Assembly: GCF_038096175.1 (NCBI RefSeq)
Contig: NZ_CP151099.1
Span: 3,536,501 to 3,600,500 of the forward strand
Length of the DNA: 64,000 bases
Source of the DNA: Nostoc sp. UHCC 0302
GTDB lineage: Bacteria; Cyanobacteriota; Cyanobacteriia; Cyanobacteriales; Nostocaceae
Direction: 5' to 3'
A program made the position numbers and the translations under genes. Below, piece by piece: positions 18,621 through 28,676 of this stretch (its first letter is position 1; each line of letters starts with the position of its first letter). Below the pieces are notes generated by a model. The model did no database searches. It was given only the letters and a program-made list of their open reading frames with translations, and was not told the DNA's origin.

Positions 18621-19439
18621 TTATGATAACTGGCGCGCATGTGGCTTTGAGGCGAGGTGATAGCGGGCTGCGGCATCTACCTGGTTGAAATTTGGGATCA
18701 TGCTCTGACGAGCAGTGTCGAAGGTGTCCCACTGCTCCGCATCGGGAAGCGAGGGGATTGTGATGGTCTCGCGGCGATCGAAGCCAACAAGAGCGGCATC
18801 CACCAGTTCATCAACTTCCATAGTAGGCGGTAGCGCATTCATATCCCAACCTGAGCGCTCCCAGATTTCCGTCCGCGTTGATGCTGGTAGCACAGCCTGA
18901 ACATAGACACCTTTGTGGCCAAGCTCAAGGTGGAGGCCCTGAGTGAGGAAGAGGACGAAGGCTTTGGTTGCGCCATAGACAGTCAGACCGAATTCCGGTG
19001 CTAGCCCGACCACCGAACTGATGTTGATAATCGCGCCATCGCCCGCCTTGATGAACCGTGGGACGACGGCAGTGGTAAGCCGCGTCAGCGCTGTGATGTT
19101 GAGGCTGATGATTTTAGCTACCTCGTCTGGGCTTTGATCTACGAAACTGCTAGCAATGCTAGCACCAGCATTGTTGACTAGGATACCAATCCGTGTGTCG
19201 GCGCGCAGCCGCTCCTCCACCTGGGCGAGTTCACCAGCATCGGTGAGATCCGCCTGAAGGATATCAACCGCCACCCCGGTTTCCCGGCGCAGTCGTTCGG
19301 CTAGAGCTTCCATTCGGGCGTAGTCACGCGCTACCAGCACGAGATTGTGGCCACGTTTCGCGAAGCGATCGGCATAGACGGCACCAATTCCACTGGATGC
19401 TCCAGTAACAAGTACGCTCTTATTGACTAGTTGATTCAT
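18621..19439 (-). CDS. Short-chain dehydrogenase/reductase
   Basis: 272 residues. The cofactor motif TGASSGIG is near residue 13, LVNNAGAS near 88, and the catalytic Ser-Tyr-Lys set is NISSVVG plus VYGATKAF. The enzyme would oxidise or reduce an alcohol/ketone with NAD(P)(H); the substrate is unknown. The coding sequence is GC-rich compared with most of the window (as is the VOC gene upstream), suggesting transfer from a high-GC donor. Start ATG 19439; the next gene upstream (VOC) ends 129 bp away on the same strand. Confidence 0.93.
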   Translation of the reverse strand: MNQLVNKSVLVTGASSGIGAVYADRFAKRGHNLVLVARDYARMEALAERLRRETGVAVDILQADLTDAGELAQVEERLRADTRIGILVNNAGASIASSFVDQSPDEVAKIISLNITALTRLTTAVVPRFIKAGDGAIINISSVVGLAPEFGLTVYGATKAFVLFLTQGLHLELGHKGVYVQAVLPASTRTEIWERSGWDMNALPPTMEVDELVDAALVGFDRRETITIPSLPDAEQWDTFDTARQSMIPNFNQVDAAARYHLASKPHARQLS

Positions 19440-19568
19440 GGTATTGATCCTTTGTGAATACGTACAAACGTTTCGTAGTGAATAAATGGGTTGGAGACAC
19501 CTTGGTTGTTTGTTCCAACCGCCTCCATAGCCCCAAATTAGTGAGGCATCCCCAATGAGTGATTCCCG

Positions 19569-20036
19569 TTACCGTCCGGGGGCCCGCATCTTCACCTCTT
19601 GGAGTAGCCAACCATTGCCATCTGGGTCACTGAATGAGGCAAACGAGCCATAGTCGCGACGTTCCGGGTCTGGGCCTGTTGCCCGTCCCTCGGTTCCGGC
19701 TCGGTGGAATATCCCCCCCACGTCGTGGAATACCTCCCCTATATCAATGCCGCTGCTGACAAGCTCGGCGCGGGTCGCCTCGATGTCATAAACGATGAGG
19801 TGTAGACCCTGAACTGATCCTGGCACGGCTGAGGTGATCCCGGTGCCGATGATAATCGAGCATTCCGAGCCGGGAGGGGTCAGCTGCACCACCCGGAAGT
19901 CCTTACCGGTTACGAAGTCGGCATCCAGCCGCCAGCCCAACGTTTCATAGAAGTGCTTGGATCGATCAACGTCCGAGACGGGAATCACCAAAACTTCAAG
20001 TTTCATGTTTTTACTACTCACGTTAATGTTGCTCAT
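19569..20036 (-). CDS. Glyoxalase/VOC-superfamily protein
   Basis: 155 residues from ATG 20036, selected because GGAGAACAAA lies directly upstream; the open frame continues to 20072. One VOC fold with LEVLVIPVSDVDRSKHFYETLGW at the start and FSDPDGNGWLLQEV at the end, the usual beta-alpha-beta-beta-beta module pair with metal-ligand-type His and Glu positions (LHLIVYD, LLQEV). The family includes glyoxalase, ring-cleaving dioxygenases and resistance proteins; no specific reaction can be assigned. GC-rich like the neighbouring SDR gene. Confidence 0.9.
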   Translation of the reverse strand: MSNINVSSKNMKLEVLVIPVSDVDRSKHFYETLGWRLDADFVTGKDFRVVQLTPPGSECSIIIGTGITSAVPGSVQGLHLIVYDIEATRAELVSSGIDIGEVFHDVGGIFHRAGTEGRATGPDPERRDYGSFASFSDPDGNGWLLQEVKMRAPGR

Positions 20037-20160
20037 TTTGTTCTCCATTGGGTTGGTGAGCTTGATGCCCACATTGGTTACACTTCATTCTTTAGCGATC
20101 GCTCAATTTATACCAGTCAAGTTAGTTGAGTTAAAACGCACGTTAATCGTTTGCAGCCCT

Positions 20161-20628
20161 TTACTTGACAGACAGGGGATCTCCGACGATCAAACTGTCG
20201 TACTGATTTCCAAGATCCGTCCAACCTTCGGGCGGCGTTTGACTGATTTGGGGAAAGAATTCGTCGATTCCGCCAGGTACGAAGGTGAAGAGCAAACGAG
20301 CTGCTCCCGGCCCGAGGTTCACCCACCCGTGTACGCTGTTACGGGGTACAACAACCGATGTTCCGGGTGCGACCTCGAACTCTTCGCCCGCACAGTGAAA
20401 GCGAAATCTGCCTTCAAGTACTTCAAATATTTCTTCCCTATCTTCGTGATAGTGGAGTGGCGGCCCTATGAACGGCGGGACGCGTGCTTCGATGATTGTG
20501 AAAGCTCCGCCAACATCTCTGCTATGCACGCGGATAGCCATCTGCTCACCGAGCATTGTATCGAACCAACTGAGGTCTTCGCCCCGACCGACAATTGCAA
20601 CTTTGCTTTTACTGAATTCGGTGCTCAT
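20161..20628 (-). CDS. Cupin-domain protein
   Basis: 155 residues from ATG 20628, chosen by the Shine-Dalgarno GGAG at 20637-20640; the frame extends to 20664. A single cupin barrel with motif 1 PPLHYHEDREEIFEVLEGRF (the G-HxH-E-type metal site, with P replacing the first G) and motif 2 PRNSVHGWVNLG. Two His and a Glu from motif 1 plus the His of motif 2 could bind a metal. Many such proteins are quercetinase-like or sensors. It follows the DsbA-like gene with a gap of 32 bp on the same strand, so cotranscription is likely. Confidence 0.9.
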   Translation of the reverse strand: MSTEFSKSKVAIVGRGEDLSWFDTMLGEQMAIRVHSRDVGGAFTIIEARVPPFIGPPLHYHEDREEIFEVLEGRFRFHCAGEEFEVAPGTSVVVPRNSVHGWVNLGPGAARLLFTFVPGGIDEFFPQISQTPPEGWTDLGNQYDSLIVGDPLSVK

Positions 20629-20660
20629 CGTTTTATCTCCTATAATTGTGGGATTGAGGA

Positions 20661-21245
20661 TCAAAGCACTTCATTACTTGCAGCGATAATGGCTGCCATT
20701 AACTGCTCCATATTCCAGCGATCACTATACCGAATTCCATTAATAAACAAAGCTGGTGCAGTCACTACTCCACTTTGATGACCACTTGCGATATCTTGAT
20801 TGATGCGGTCAATATGGACTTGTTTGAAGATATCCTGCAAAAATTGGCAGATGTCGAGACCTAGATCATTGGCATACTCAACGAGATAGCCGTTTCCCAA
20901 CGCCTCTTGATGGGTGAGCAGCATCTCGTGCATCTGCCAAAACTGACCTTGCACTCCTGCTGCTTCCGCTGCTTCTGCTGCCTTTTGTGCTTGAGGATAA
21001 ATTGAATGTTCGATAAAGTGACGAAACACTACACAAATCGAATTTTTCTCAGTCAGCCGGGAATTGAAATCTTGCTGAATTGTCTGAATCAACTGATGCA
21101 TTTCCCGGAACTGAGGACATTGGTAATTCCCATATTCCACGAGTATGACGGGGGCATTGAGCGTCCCCTGATAGCGATCGCGTTGGGAAGGTGGAACAAA
21201 GAGTTGATTAAGATGACTATCTTGATTCATCACACACTCTATCAA
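20661..21245 (-). CDS. DsbA-like thioredoxin-fold protein lacking the second active-site cysteine
   Basis: 194 residues (an internal Met at residue 6 is an alternative start). The fold follows the DsbA/Thioredoxin_4 pattern: VILVEYGNYQCPQF with the active-site position, the helical insert with KAAEAAEAAGVQGQFWQMHEMLL, and the cis-Pro loop VVTAPALFING. The active site reads CPQF instead of CPxC, so only one redox cysteine remains. It cannot form the usual internal disulfide and might act as an isomerase-like, transferase or peroxidase-partner protein. It has no signal peptide, so it is cytoplasmic as read. It ends close to the cupin gene. Confidence 0.85.
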   Translation of the reverse strand: MIECVMNQDSHLNQLFVPPSQRDRYQGTLNAPVILVEYGNYQCPQFREMHQLIQTIQQDFNSRLTEKNSICVVFRHFIEHSIYPQAQKAAEAAEAAGVQGQFWQMHEMLLTHQEALGNGYLVEYANDLGLDICQFLQDIFKQVHIDRINQDIASGHQSGVVTAPALFINGIRYSDRWNMEQLMAAIIAASNEVL

Positions 21246-21404
21246 GAAGGTTTTTCATAGCATCGAGGGATTGCCATGACTCCTATCTGTGATTCCTCCC
21301 GACTCCGTTTTTTCTATGTCTTTAGCTTATGAAACTAATTCAGCTTTGTCGCCAACTCAGAGTTGAGTAATTGCAGGGATGAAACAACAGTTGCTTACTA
21401 TCTC

Positions 21405-21601
21405 GAATGTCACTAAGAAAACGTGAAATCTCGCGCTTGGCAGGGTGTTGGGGGCAGGGTGTAGGGTGTGGTGTTTAAGACAATTAAACTTTAGTTGCGT
21501 CAAGGAGTTCAACATTTTCTTGATTTCCCACACCCTACACCCCACACCCCACACCCAAAAGCCAGTTATATAAGGGGTTTACGCTTAACTTAGTGCCATT
21601 C
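21405..21601. mobile_element. MITE related to the IS4-type element (copy 2)
   Basis: 197 bp with an 11-bp target duplication CTTACTATCTC (21394-21404 and 21602-21612). Ends are GAATGTCACTAAG and, inward from the right, GAATGGCACTAAG. The interior again has GTGTAGG/GTGTGGG heptads on one side and CCCACAC/CCTACAC heptads on the other. It has no ORF. It lies between the DsbA-like gene and the response regulator. Confidence 0.9.
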
Positions 21602-21656
21602 CTTACTATCTCTAAAACTAACCCTCAACCGAACTTAAGTTCAGTTCTCATTGCTT

Positions 21657-22286
21657 TCACAACTTGGCAAGTCCCCGCTTTAGTGCGGTAATCACCGCTT
21701 GAGTGCGATCGCTTACGCCTAATTTGCTCAGAATTCGGTTGATGTGAAATTTGACAGTACTTTCAGTAATATTCAAAGCCGCAGCAATATCTTGATTACT
21801 CAAGCCACGCGCCATCTGGCAAACAACCTCTTGTTCTCGATCGCTCAACTCTGGAATGTTCATCCGTTGCACCAGTTTGGCAGCGACTTCGGAAGGAATA
21901 TATTGTTGTCCGCTGTGAACGATATGAATCGCATTCAGGAGTGCATCCGGTTCCGCGTCCTTGAGCAGATAGCCTTTGGCTCCGGCGCGTAATGCTCGAT
22001 AAATATCTTCGTCCCCGTCATAAGTGGTCAGTACAATCATGCGGGCATGGGCGAATTCAGCACAGATTGCAACGATCGCATCAACACCGCTTATCTGGGG
22101 CATTCGTAAGTCGATCAAGGTGACATCAGGCTGTAGTTGCCGATATTGAGCGATCGCTTCCTGCCCATTGCCCGCTTGGCCCACCACCGTCATATCTGGC
22201 TCATTCTCAATCATCGCGGCCAGTCCTTGCCGGACAATCGAGTGATCGTCGACAATCAAAACGCGGATTGCTGTAGACTGACTCAC
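21657..22286 (-). CDS. NarL/FixJ-family response regulator
   Basis: 209 residues. The receiver domain (residues 8-125) has the acidic pair VDDHS, phospho-acceptor Asp in TLIDLRMPQ, Thr in VLTTYDGD and Lys in GYLLKDAE. A C-terminal LuxR-type HTH follows (ELSDREQEVVCQMARGLSNQDIAAALNITESTVKFHINRILSKLGV). It would be phosphorylated by the HisKA_3-type kinase whose gene overlaps it by 4 bp (22283-22286). That kinase gene is now broken, so this is probably an orphan regulator or is served by another kinase. All phosphorylation residues are intact. Confidence 0.95.
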   Translation of the reverse strand: MSQSTAIRVLIVDDHSIVRQGLAAMIENEPDMTVVGQAGNGQEAIAQYRQLQPDVTLIDLRMPQISGVDAIVAICAEFAHARMIVLTTYDGDEDIYRALRAGAKGYLLKDAEPDALLNAIHIVHSGQQYIPSEVAAKLVQRMNIPELSDREQEVVCQMARGLSNQDIAAALNITESTVKFHINRILSKLGVSDRTQAVITALKRGLAKL

Positions 22287-22975
22287 ACTGATGCCTCCCG
22301 ATGTACGGATACGATCGTTTCTGTTCCCTGCCCCAGTCGGCTCTCAATCGAGAGTTGTGCTCCAATGCGTTCCGCTCGTTCGGTAATCCCCAGTAAGCCA
22401 AACCCCCGATTTAGGATTGTATGGTTGGTTTCAAATCCTTGTCCATTGTCTTTAATTCGTAAGAAGAATTGCGTTGGTTCATAAACTAATTCAATCCGAA
22501 TTTCCTTTGCATTCGCATACCTAATTGAATTCGTAAATGCTTCCTGTGCAATTCTCAGAAGATTATTCTCTGTTTCAGGGGGCAAGGTATAGCGCGTGCC
22601 AATAATATCACAACTCAGGCTGGTTTCGGTTGAAGATTGCATATTAGCTACAAATCGTTCCAGTGCCGTCCACAGATTGCCATCTTCTAGGGATTGAGGA
22701 CGCAGTGCTGCAACAGAGCGTCGAGCTTCTGTCAGCCCACTGCGAGCCAAATCTCGCACGATATTAATATGTGTTTGAATTGCTTGGGGGTTGCTGGTCA
22801 CTAATCGAGAAACGGTTCCCATGTGAACCAGAATCCCCGTAAAGGCTTGCGCGAGAGTGTCATGAATTTCGCGTGCCATGCGGTTGCGTTCCTCTAAAAT
22901 TGAGGCTTCTTCGGCACGTTTGCGTTCACGCAGTGCAGCGCTTCGCTGTTCGCTGATATCTGTAATCAAACCATA

Positions 22976-24113
22976 AGACTTGTCCGAAAATTCCAAAGCC
23001 AGACTGTTCAAAGCTTTGGGGCAAAACTTTGATATCTTCGTAAATACGTAATTATAAGGCTTTGAGATAGTTAGTGATAATTTAGAGGCATAAAAATTAA
23101 CTCCTAATTTCTAAAAATTTATGATTTTTGCTACTAGCTAAGTTGGCAGAACTAAGCTACCAATTCTTAACCTAACTAATCCGCAAACTGTTAAAATAAT
23201 CTGCTCATACGTCTCAAGCTTTAAGCGAAATCTTTGTGAGGCTATGCGGAATATTTTAAGTAATCGAATCAAATGTTCAATGAATATCCGATTACTAGAT
23301 AAAGCCTTATTTTCATCTTTTTGCTGTTGAGTTAATTCTCGTTTTGGTTTCTTTTTATGAGGAGTAGTGATATTCTCACCTCCTTGAAAGCCTTTATCAC
23401 CTGAAAAGGGTTGAGATTTATCAAATTTATTTTGAGATTGACGAAACAATTTTATATCTGCTGTTGGCCCAGGAACACCTACTTCTACCTCTACAATATC
23501 TTTGCCTTCTGGTATGCCAATTATCAGACTTTTTAATGTATGTTGTCTCTTCTTTCCAGAAAAATATTTCTGTTGCTCTTTTTGGTCAGAATCCCTATAT
23601 ATTGGCTGTTCTAAGCTATCGACTAATAGCCTAAAATTTGTTAATACTTCTTGAACAAATAGTAAATCACTTTCATTATTTGATACTTGTTCTAATAAAC
23701 TAGCAGGTAATATATCACGAGGAATTGGTATCCAGTCGTGAAATGTATCATTAGCTTCGGTTTTGGAAACACCAAATAGCATTCCTAATACTTGGAATGT
23801 TGGCATCTGTCTTAGATAAAATAGACATAAACATACTTGTTCTTCGGTTGATAACTTTTCGGGACGACCACCACCAGCCGCATTAATTCTAATTTTATGA
23901 CTCTCTTGTTTAGCTTTGATGTATCGATTTCGTTTTAAGGCGCAATTTAGCAGTGATTGCAATTGTTCGTAACTAATCCCTAAAATCTGTTTTGTTCGTA
24001 GTGGATACTTTTGTATATAATCTAAAATCATAACTAATTGTGGAAAATGGTAGACGCCCAATCTAACGTTTTACCATTTTTCTTTTCCTAAGTTAATATT
24101 TCGGACAAGTTTA
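22976..24113 (-). mobile_element. IS5-family insertion sequence (copy 1)
   Basis: 1138 bp with TA at 22974-22975 and 24114-24115 as target duplication. The ends share ACTTGTCCGAAA reading inward from both sides. It carries one intact transposase gene. A decayed second copy lies at 62419-63556. Excision in silo restores the host kinase frame. Confidence 0.9.
23138..24031 (-). CDS. IS5-family transposase (DDE_Tnp_4 type)
   Basis: 297 residues from ATG 24031, chosen because the second copy of this IS starts at the equivalent codon; the frame is open to 24061. N-terminal HTH (KQILGISYEQLQSLL, LSTEEQVCLCLFYLRQMPTFQVLGMLFGVSKTEANDTF), then the catalytic core: acidic residue region LVDSLEQPIYR, GDKGFQGG with the second Asp, and NRIFIEHLIRLLKIFRI with the Glu. 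All three catalytic regions are intact, so this copy may still be active. Confidence 0.92.
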   Translation of the reverse strand: MILDYIQKYPLRTKQILGISYEQLQSLLNCALKRNRYIKAKQESHKIRINAAGGGRPEKLSTEEQVCLCLFYLRQMPTFQVLGMLFGVSKTEANDTFHDWIPIPRDILPASLLEQVSNNESDLLFVQEVLTNFRLLVDSLEQPIYRDSDQKEQQKYFSGKKRQHTLKSLIIGIPEGKDIVEVEVGVPGPTADIKLFRQSQNKFDKSQPFSGDKGFQGGENITTPHKKKPKRELTQQQKDENKALSSNRIFIEHLIRLLKIFRIASQRFRLKLETYEQIILTVCGLVRLRIGSLVLPT

Positions 24114-24948
24114 TAGTATCCTTTCACCTGACCATTGTCATCGAAATCAGGGATGAGGGAATTACTGATATATTTCTTGCCAAACTCACAGGGAATTTCT
24201 GCCTCATAGGTTGTGATTTGCCCTGCCAGTGCTTGATTGATATACGGTTGTACAACTTGATAAGATGCTTCACCCAAGTTTTCGCAAATATGCTTGCCTA
24301 AAATCTCACCTCGACTACGGTGAAACCAGTCCTCGTATGTGCGGTTGGCAAACCGATAACGCTGGTCGGCATCTACATAGATGATACAAACAGGTAGAGC
24401 GTCGGTGATCACTCGTAATTCATGTTCTCGCTCGCGCAGTTCTGCTTGGCTTTGCTGTAAAGCTGCCGTCCTTTGAGCTACCTGTTGCTCTAAGGTGCGG
24501 TTGTAATCCGCAAGCAGTTGCTCTGCTTGTTTGCGCTTAGTGATATCTCGTGTCACCTCCAAGAGCGCAATGACCGTTTGGTTCTCATCTCGCAAGGGGA
24601 CAGTGTGGGTTTCCAACCAGCGATGCGTTCCCTTCAGCCCAACCATTTCAAACTCTAGCACCCCAGACTCGCCCTGAAAGACACGTTCTGTCAAAGCTTG
24701 CCGTGCGGCACGGTGCTCCTCAACCACAAGCGGATAAATTGATCTTCCCTGCACCTGTTCGAGAGAGTCTGCCTCAATTATTGCGAGTCCTGCTGGATTC
24801 ATGTCCAAAAGTGTACCATCAGCCGCCACGAGCTTCACACACTCTGGTTCGGACTGTACAATCGTTCTCAACAGGTTTTCGCTCTTCGCCAGTTTTGCTT
24901 CGGCAAGTTTTCGCTCTGTGATGTCTTGAAAGGTGGCGATCGCATACG

Positions 24949-27900
24949 CTACCTTACCCTGTTCATCAAAAACTGGCGTTCCCCATATCTCAACTGGGAT
25001 GATAGTATAGCTAATTTGCCAAATCTATAACCGAGTCCAGTATTTTGCACTACTCCACACAGCGTCAGTCCATAGGCAGCATAACTGAGGGGTGACCAAG
25101 TTGCATTACCATTTTTGACCGATAAATTTACCATTTTGCACACAATCAACACCATCAGTGCTGGTAACACCATAAAAGCAGCACCAACAATACTCGCCAG
25201 AATGTAGATTGCTGCCAGAGGTACTGAATCGGTCATCTGCGGCAGATCGATCAAGTCTTCGATTTCCTGCCCAGCTAACAGTGAAGCCGTTTCCTCCAAT
25301 CCTGTTTGCATATCTAACTGGCTTGGAGTTTCTACTAAGATGATTCCCAAGAGTTTCAGTACTTCCAATCCAATCCTAAGTGCTTCCTTGGGATTGCCCT
25401 GTGACAAACACGCTTGAATTTGGCTATCGTAAGCTTTCACTTTGTCAAGGACTGTCTTAGCGTGGTTGAGTACCTCTTCTACGAATCTCTCCATTTCGTC
25501 AAAGTGACCACTGAGGTATGCCGCCTCTGCTGCTTGTGAGTATAAGGCTAAAGTTAGGTCATAGGCACTCTGCCAGCTTTCAACATTAAGCAGTTGAAGT
25601 CCCACATTGAAATATTTGAAAGCCGCCTCATAAGCCGTTGCAGCTTTTGCTTTTTGACCTGCCATCAAATTCAATCTGGCAATTTCATCTCGTTTGGATT
25701 GGAGAGTGATCAGTTCAATTCCATGATTGAAATGATCGACAATTTCAAATATTTGCTCTGATAGTCGCTCTGGCAAAGTGTTATCGAGAAGGTTGCGACC
25801 AATTTGCAAATGAACTACTTGTTTGTGCGACCGATCAATTAGGGCGTAGGCAGCTTGTTGTACGCGATCGTGCAAGAATTTATAATCCTGAACCAAGAGT
25901 TCTTCATCTAACTCAGATGTCGGCACGATTAAACCGAACTGAGCCGCTATCACCAGTTCAGCGAAAAGTTGGACAGGTGAGCTTTCACAAATGATAGAAA
26001 GGGTGCTTAAGTCAAAATCAGCACCAATACAAGCAGCGAATTGTAAAACCTGCTGCGTCTTTGGAGGTAATTTTTTCAGTTTGCCCAGCATCAACTCCAC
26101 CACATTATCTGTGATGTTCTTGCTTTCAATGTGAGTGATATTCCATTGCCAACTGAAATGTTCAAGGTTAAAGCTTAATAAGTTTTCTGCATACAGCGTT
26201 TTCAGAAACTCATTGACAAAAAAGGGATTTCCGCCTGTTTTCCGCAATACTAATTCTGCCAATGGATTGATTGTACCGATATCACTGTGTAATGTATCCG
26301 CAATTAGTTGTGCGATCGCATTTAATCCCAGCGGTGCCAACGTAATTTGATTGATGGTTGCTCCTTCTTTTTTGAGTTCCTCCAGCACCATCGTGAGTGA
26401 ATGCGAAGTATTCACCTCATTATCTCGATAGGCTCCAATCAAAAATAGATATTGCGTCTGGGCATCCGTCATTATCAACTTAACTAAATTAAGTGTCGCT
26501 GAATCTACCCACTGAAGATCGTCCAGAAAAATCACTAAGGGATGTTCCTGTGAACCAAATACCCGAATGAACTGCCTAAACACGCGATTAAAGCGATTTT
26601 GAGCTTCCGTTGCACCAACGTCTAAAACAGGTATCTGTTTGCCAATAATCAGTTCAACTTCAGGGATCACATCAATGATGATTTGTCCGTTGCTTCCCAA
26701 AGCTGTCAGTAGGCGCGATCGCCACTGTTGTAACTGGTCGTCTGGTTCACCAAGCAGTTGCTGCATCAATTTTTGCAAAGCATCTGCGATCGCGCTATAG
26801 GGAATATTGCGCCCAAATTGGTCAAATTTCCCAGAGATAAAATAGCCGCGCTTTTGGGTGATTGGTTTATAAATCTCCTGCACTAATGCTGATTTTCCAA
26901 TTCCGGCATAGCCGGATACCAGCATCATTTCAACAAAGAATGTTGAGTTGCTATTTTGTTCCTGTTCTAAAGTTTTTCCTGCATAACTTTGTGAAGAAGC
27001 AACGCGGTCAAAAGCCGCCATTAACATTGCAACTTCTTTGTCTCTTCCATATAGTTTTTGGGGAATTTGAAACTGATCCCAAACATCTTGCTGACCCAAT
27101 TTAATGCTATTAATTTGACCGATGTCTGCTAGCTGGTAAGCACACAGTTCTAAATCCGCTTTGATTCCCCAAGCGCTCTGATAGCGATCTTCTGCATTTT
27201 TCGCCATCAGTTTAAGAATGATATCTGAAACGAGTTTGGGAATCTTTGTATTTATTTCATGAGGTGAAGGTGGCTGTTTGGCAATATGACAATGAACTAG
27301 CTCAAGAATGTCCGTTGTTTTAAACGGCAGATGTCCGGTTAGCAGTTCGTAGAACGTCACCCCAAGCGAGTAAAAATCGCTGCGGTAATCGAGCAAACGG
27401 TTCATTCGTCCTGTTTGCTCTGGAGAAAGGTAGGCGAGTGTCCCTTCTAAAACATAATGGTTCTTGAAAGTCGGATTCGTGCGGTTAAATTGGGTGGCAA
27501 TCCCAAAATCAATAATTTTGACAACCCCAGTATCCAGATTAAAGACTATGTTTCCAGGGTTGATATCTTTATGAATGACATTAGCTGCATGAATTCTGCC
27601 CAAAATGTCGCAACTAGCGATCGCAAGACCAAGAAAAGCCGATAAAGGCATTGGGCAGAAAATGTCTGGGCGCTTGTGCATCCATTGCTCTAAGGACTCT
27701 CCCCCAAAATCTTCTAAGAGAATCGCCAGAGTCCTTTGATAGTCCTGCTGGCTGTATGCCTTGACCACTCCTTCCAGGTTAAGGAAACGGGTAATTTTAT
27801 ATTCCTGTCTGTAGCGGGTCAGTTCTTGAGGTGAGGGATAATCAAGCTTTAGTATTTTTACTACAATCGCTACTCCATCGTCTCTAATGCCCCGATAAAC

Positions 27901-27960
27901 CAAAGAATTAGAACTTTCGTATATTTTGCTTTGGATAGCAATACCAGGTAGAGCAATCAT
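24949..27960 (-). pseudogene. Ser/Thr kinase - AAA ATPase signalling protein, truncated
   Basis: 1003 residues are open. Residues about 10-270 are a Hanks-type kinase (VVKILKL, catalytic loop HKDINPGN near 131, DFG in KIIDFGIATQF). About 290-650 is an AAA/NACHT-like ATPase (Walker A SGYAGIGKSA near 350, Walker B VIFLDDLQWVDSATL). Then comes a TPR-like helical region. Full proteins of this cyanobacterial type continue with GAF, PAS and histidine-kinase domains, near 1800-2000 residues. Here the helical region ends at GLGYRFGKLA near 25015 and runs out of frame into a PAS domain, giving a spurious 20-residue tail. An internal deletion is the simplest explanation, making this and the downstream kinase pieces one gene. 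Confidence 0.8.
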
Positions 27961-28074
27961 AGAGCAACTCTTGAGAGTTTGATCTCGAATACCTCAAACT
28001 ATACAGTAATTCTCATTCCGAAAATAATTACTTACTGTTTGGTAATCGAGAATAAATTTGATGAAATAAAAGAT

Positions 28075-28338
28075 TTAAACTATGATTTCAGACTCCAAAA
28101 CACTCAGCACTTTCTCTTCCAGTACAGTCAAATAAGCCCGCCTCAACTTCCCCAACGATTCCAAAAACCTCTGCACCGACTCTTCCAGCCCACTCGAATA
28201 TACCCGTGAAATGCGAGCGCAGATCACCTGCTGACATTCCGCAGGCAGGTAATCATAAGACTTGAGATACTTTAATCCAACTGTCAGTTCACCATCCCAA
28301 AGCCTTACAGTGCAACTGAAGTCATGGACAGCAACCAC
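28075..28338 (-). CDS. Hypothetical protein
   Basis: 87 residues, mostly helical by composition (SYDYLPAECQQVICARISRVYSSGLEESVQRFLESLGKL), with acidic and basic residues alternating and no membrane segment. I recognise no domain. It has coding-like composition and lies divergently from the kinase gene start (27960) and close to a plus-strand small gene. It may be an accessory-region or plasmid-type gene. Evidence is only the open frame and amino-acid composition. Confidence 0.4.
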   Translation of the reverse strand: MVAVHDFSCTVRLWDGELTVGLKYLKSYDYLPAECQQVICARISRVYSSGLEESVQRFLESLGKLRRAYLTVLEEKVLSVLESEIIV

Positions 28339-28376
28339 TATGCACCAACAGCCGCCCTTGCCTCGTAAATGCCCCC

Positions 28377-28568
28377 ATGCTTTCCTCTTCTACTGAAAAC
28401 CAAATCATGGCGCATATTTTCAACGAGTGCCAAAATTACGGGTTTGAAATCCTTGATGATGGTATTTACAACAACGGCGTAAAGCTGGGTGAAGTCGGAT
28501 GCACTGACGGTAATTGGTGGATAATCCTGGGTTTTTCGGATCAGCAACAGTATTCTAATACCGTATAA
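28377..28568 (+). CDS. Small hypothetical protein with EILDDGIYNNGVKLGEVG motif
   Basis: 63 residues (possible internal start at Met 11). The segment IFNECQNYGFEILDDGIYNNGVKLGEVGCTDGNWW reads like a compact alpha-beta domain. I believe similar short domains recur in Nostoc accessory genes, often at the end of proteins with a VVMVNGKEVFR-type segment like the one at 44.9 kb; this is recollection, not proof. It overlaps an antisense open frame that I reject. Confidence 0.5.
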   Translation: MLSSSTENQIMAHIFNECQNYGFEILDDGIYNNGVKLGEVGCTDGNWWIILGFSDQQQYSNTV

Positions 28569-28676
28569 TACTCAAAACTTGATTTAATTATGTTTTCAAA
28601 AGATTGTGTATGGAACTAAAAGATAGTCGCCTGTTTCCGAGTAAATTACGCAGGCGAATCTTATACAAACTTAGTT

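Larger units (their letters stand above)
22283..25012 (-). pseudogene. PAS sensor histidine kinase (HisKA_3), split by an IS5 element and cut at its 5' end
   Basis: The frame from about 25012 contains the end of one PAS domain (PVEIWGTPVFDEQGK...ATFQDITERK), a second PAS (24871-24560), coiled coil and a third PAS, ending at GQVKGYY just before the IS. Beyond the IS it resumes as GLITDISEQR, then the HisKA_3 box EERNRMAREIHDTLAQ and an HATPase domain (ENNLLRIAQEAFTNSIRYA, KDNGQGFE, GLLGITERAERIG). Removing 22976-24113 plus one TA joins TAC TAT GGT in frame exactly. Upstream it is fused out of frame to the kinase/ATPase segment. The stop overlaps the NarL-type regulator, its natural partner. 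Confidence 0.85.

Noticed and set aside
28338-28547. 69-codon minus frame
   Set aside because: It is antisense to the plus-strand small gene at 28377, which has the more protein-like sequence.
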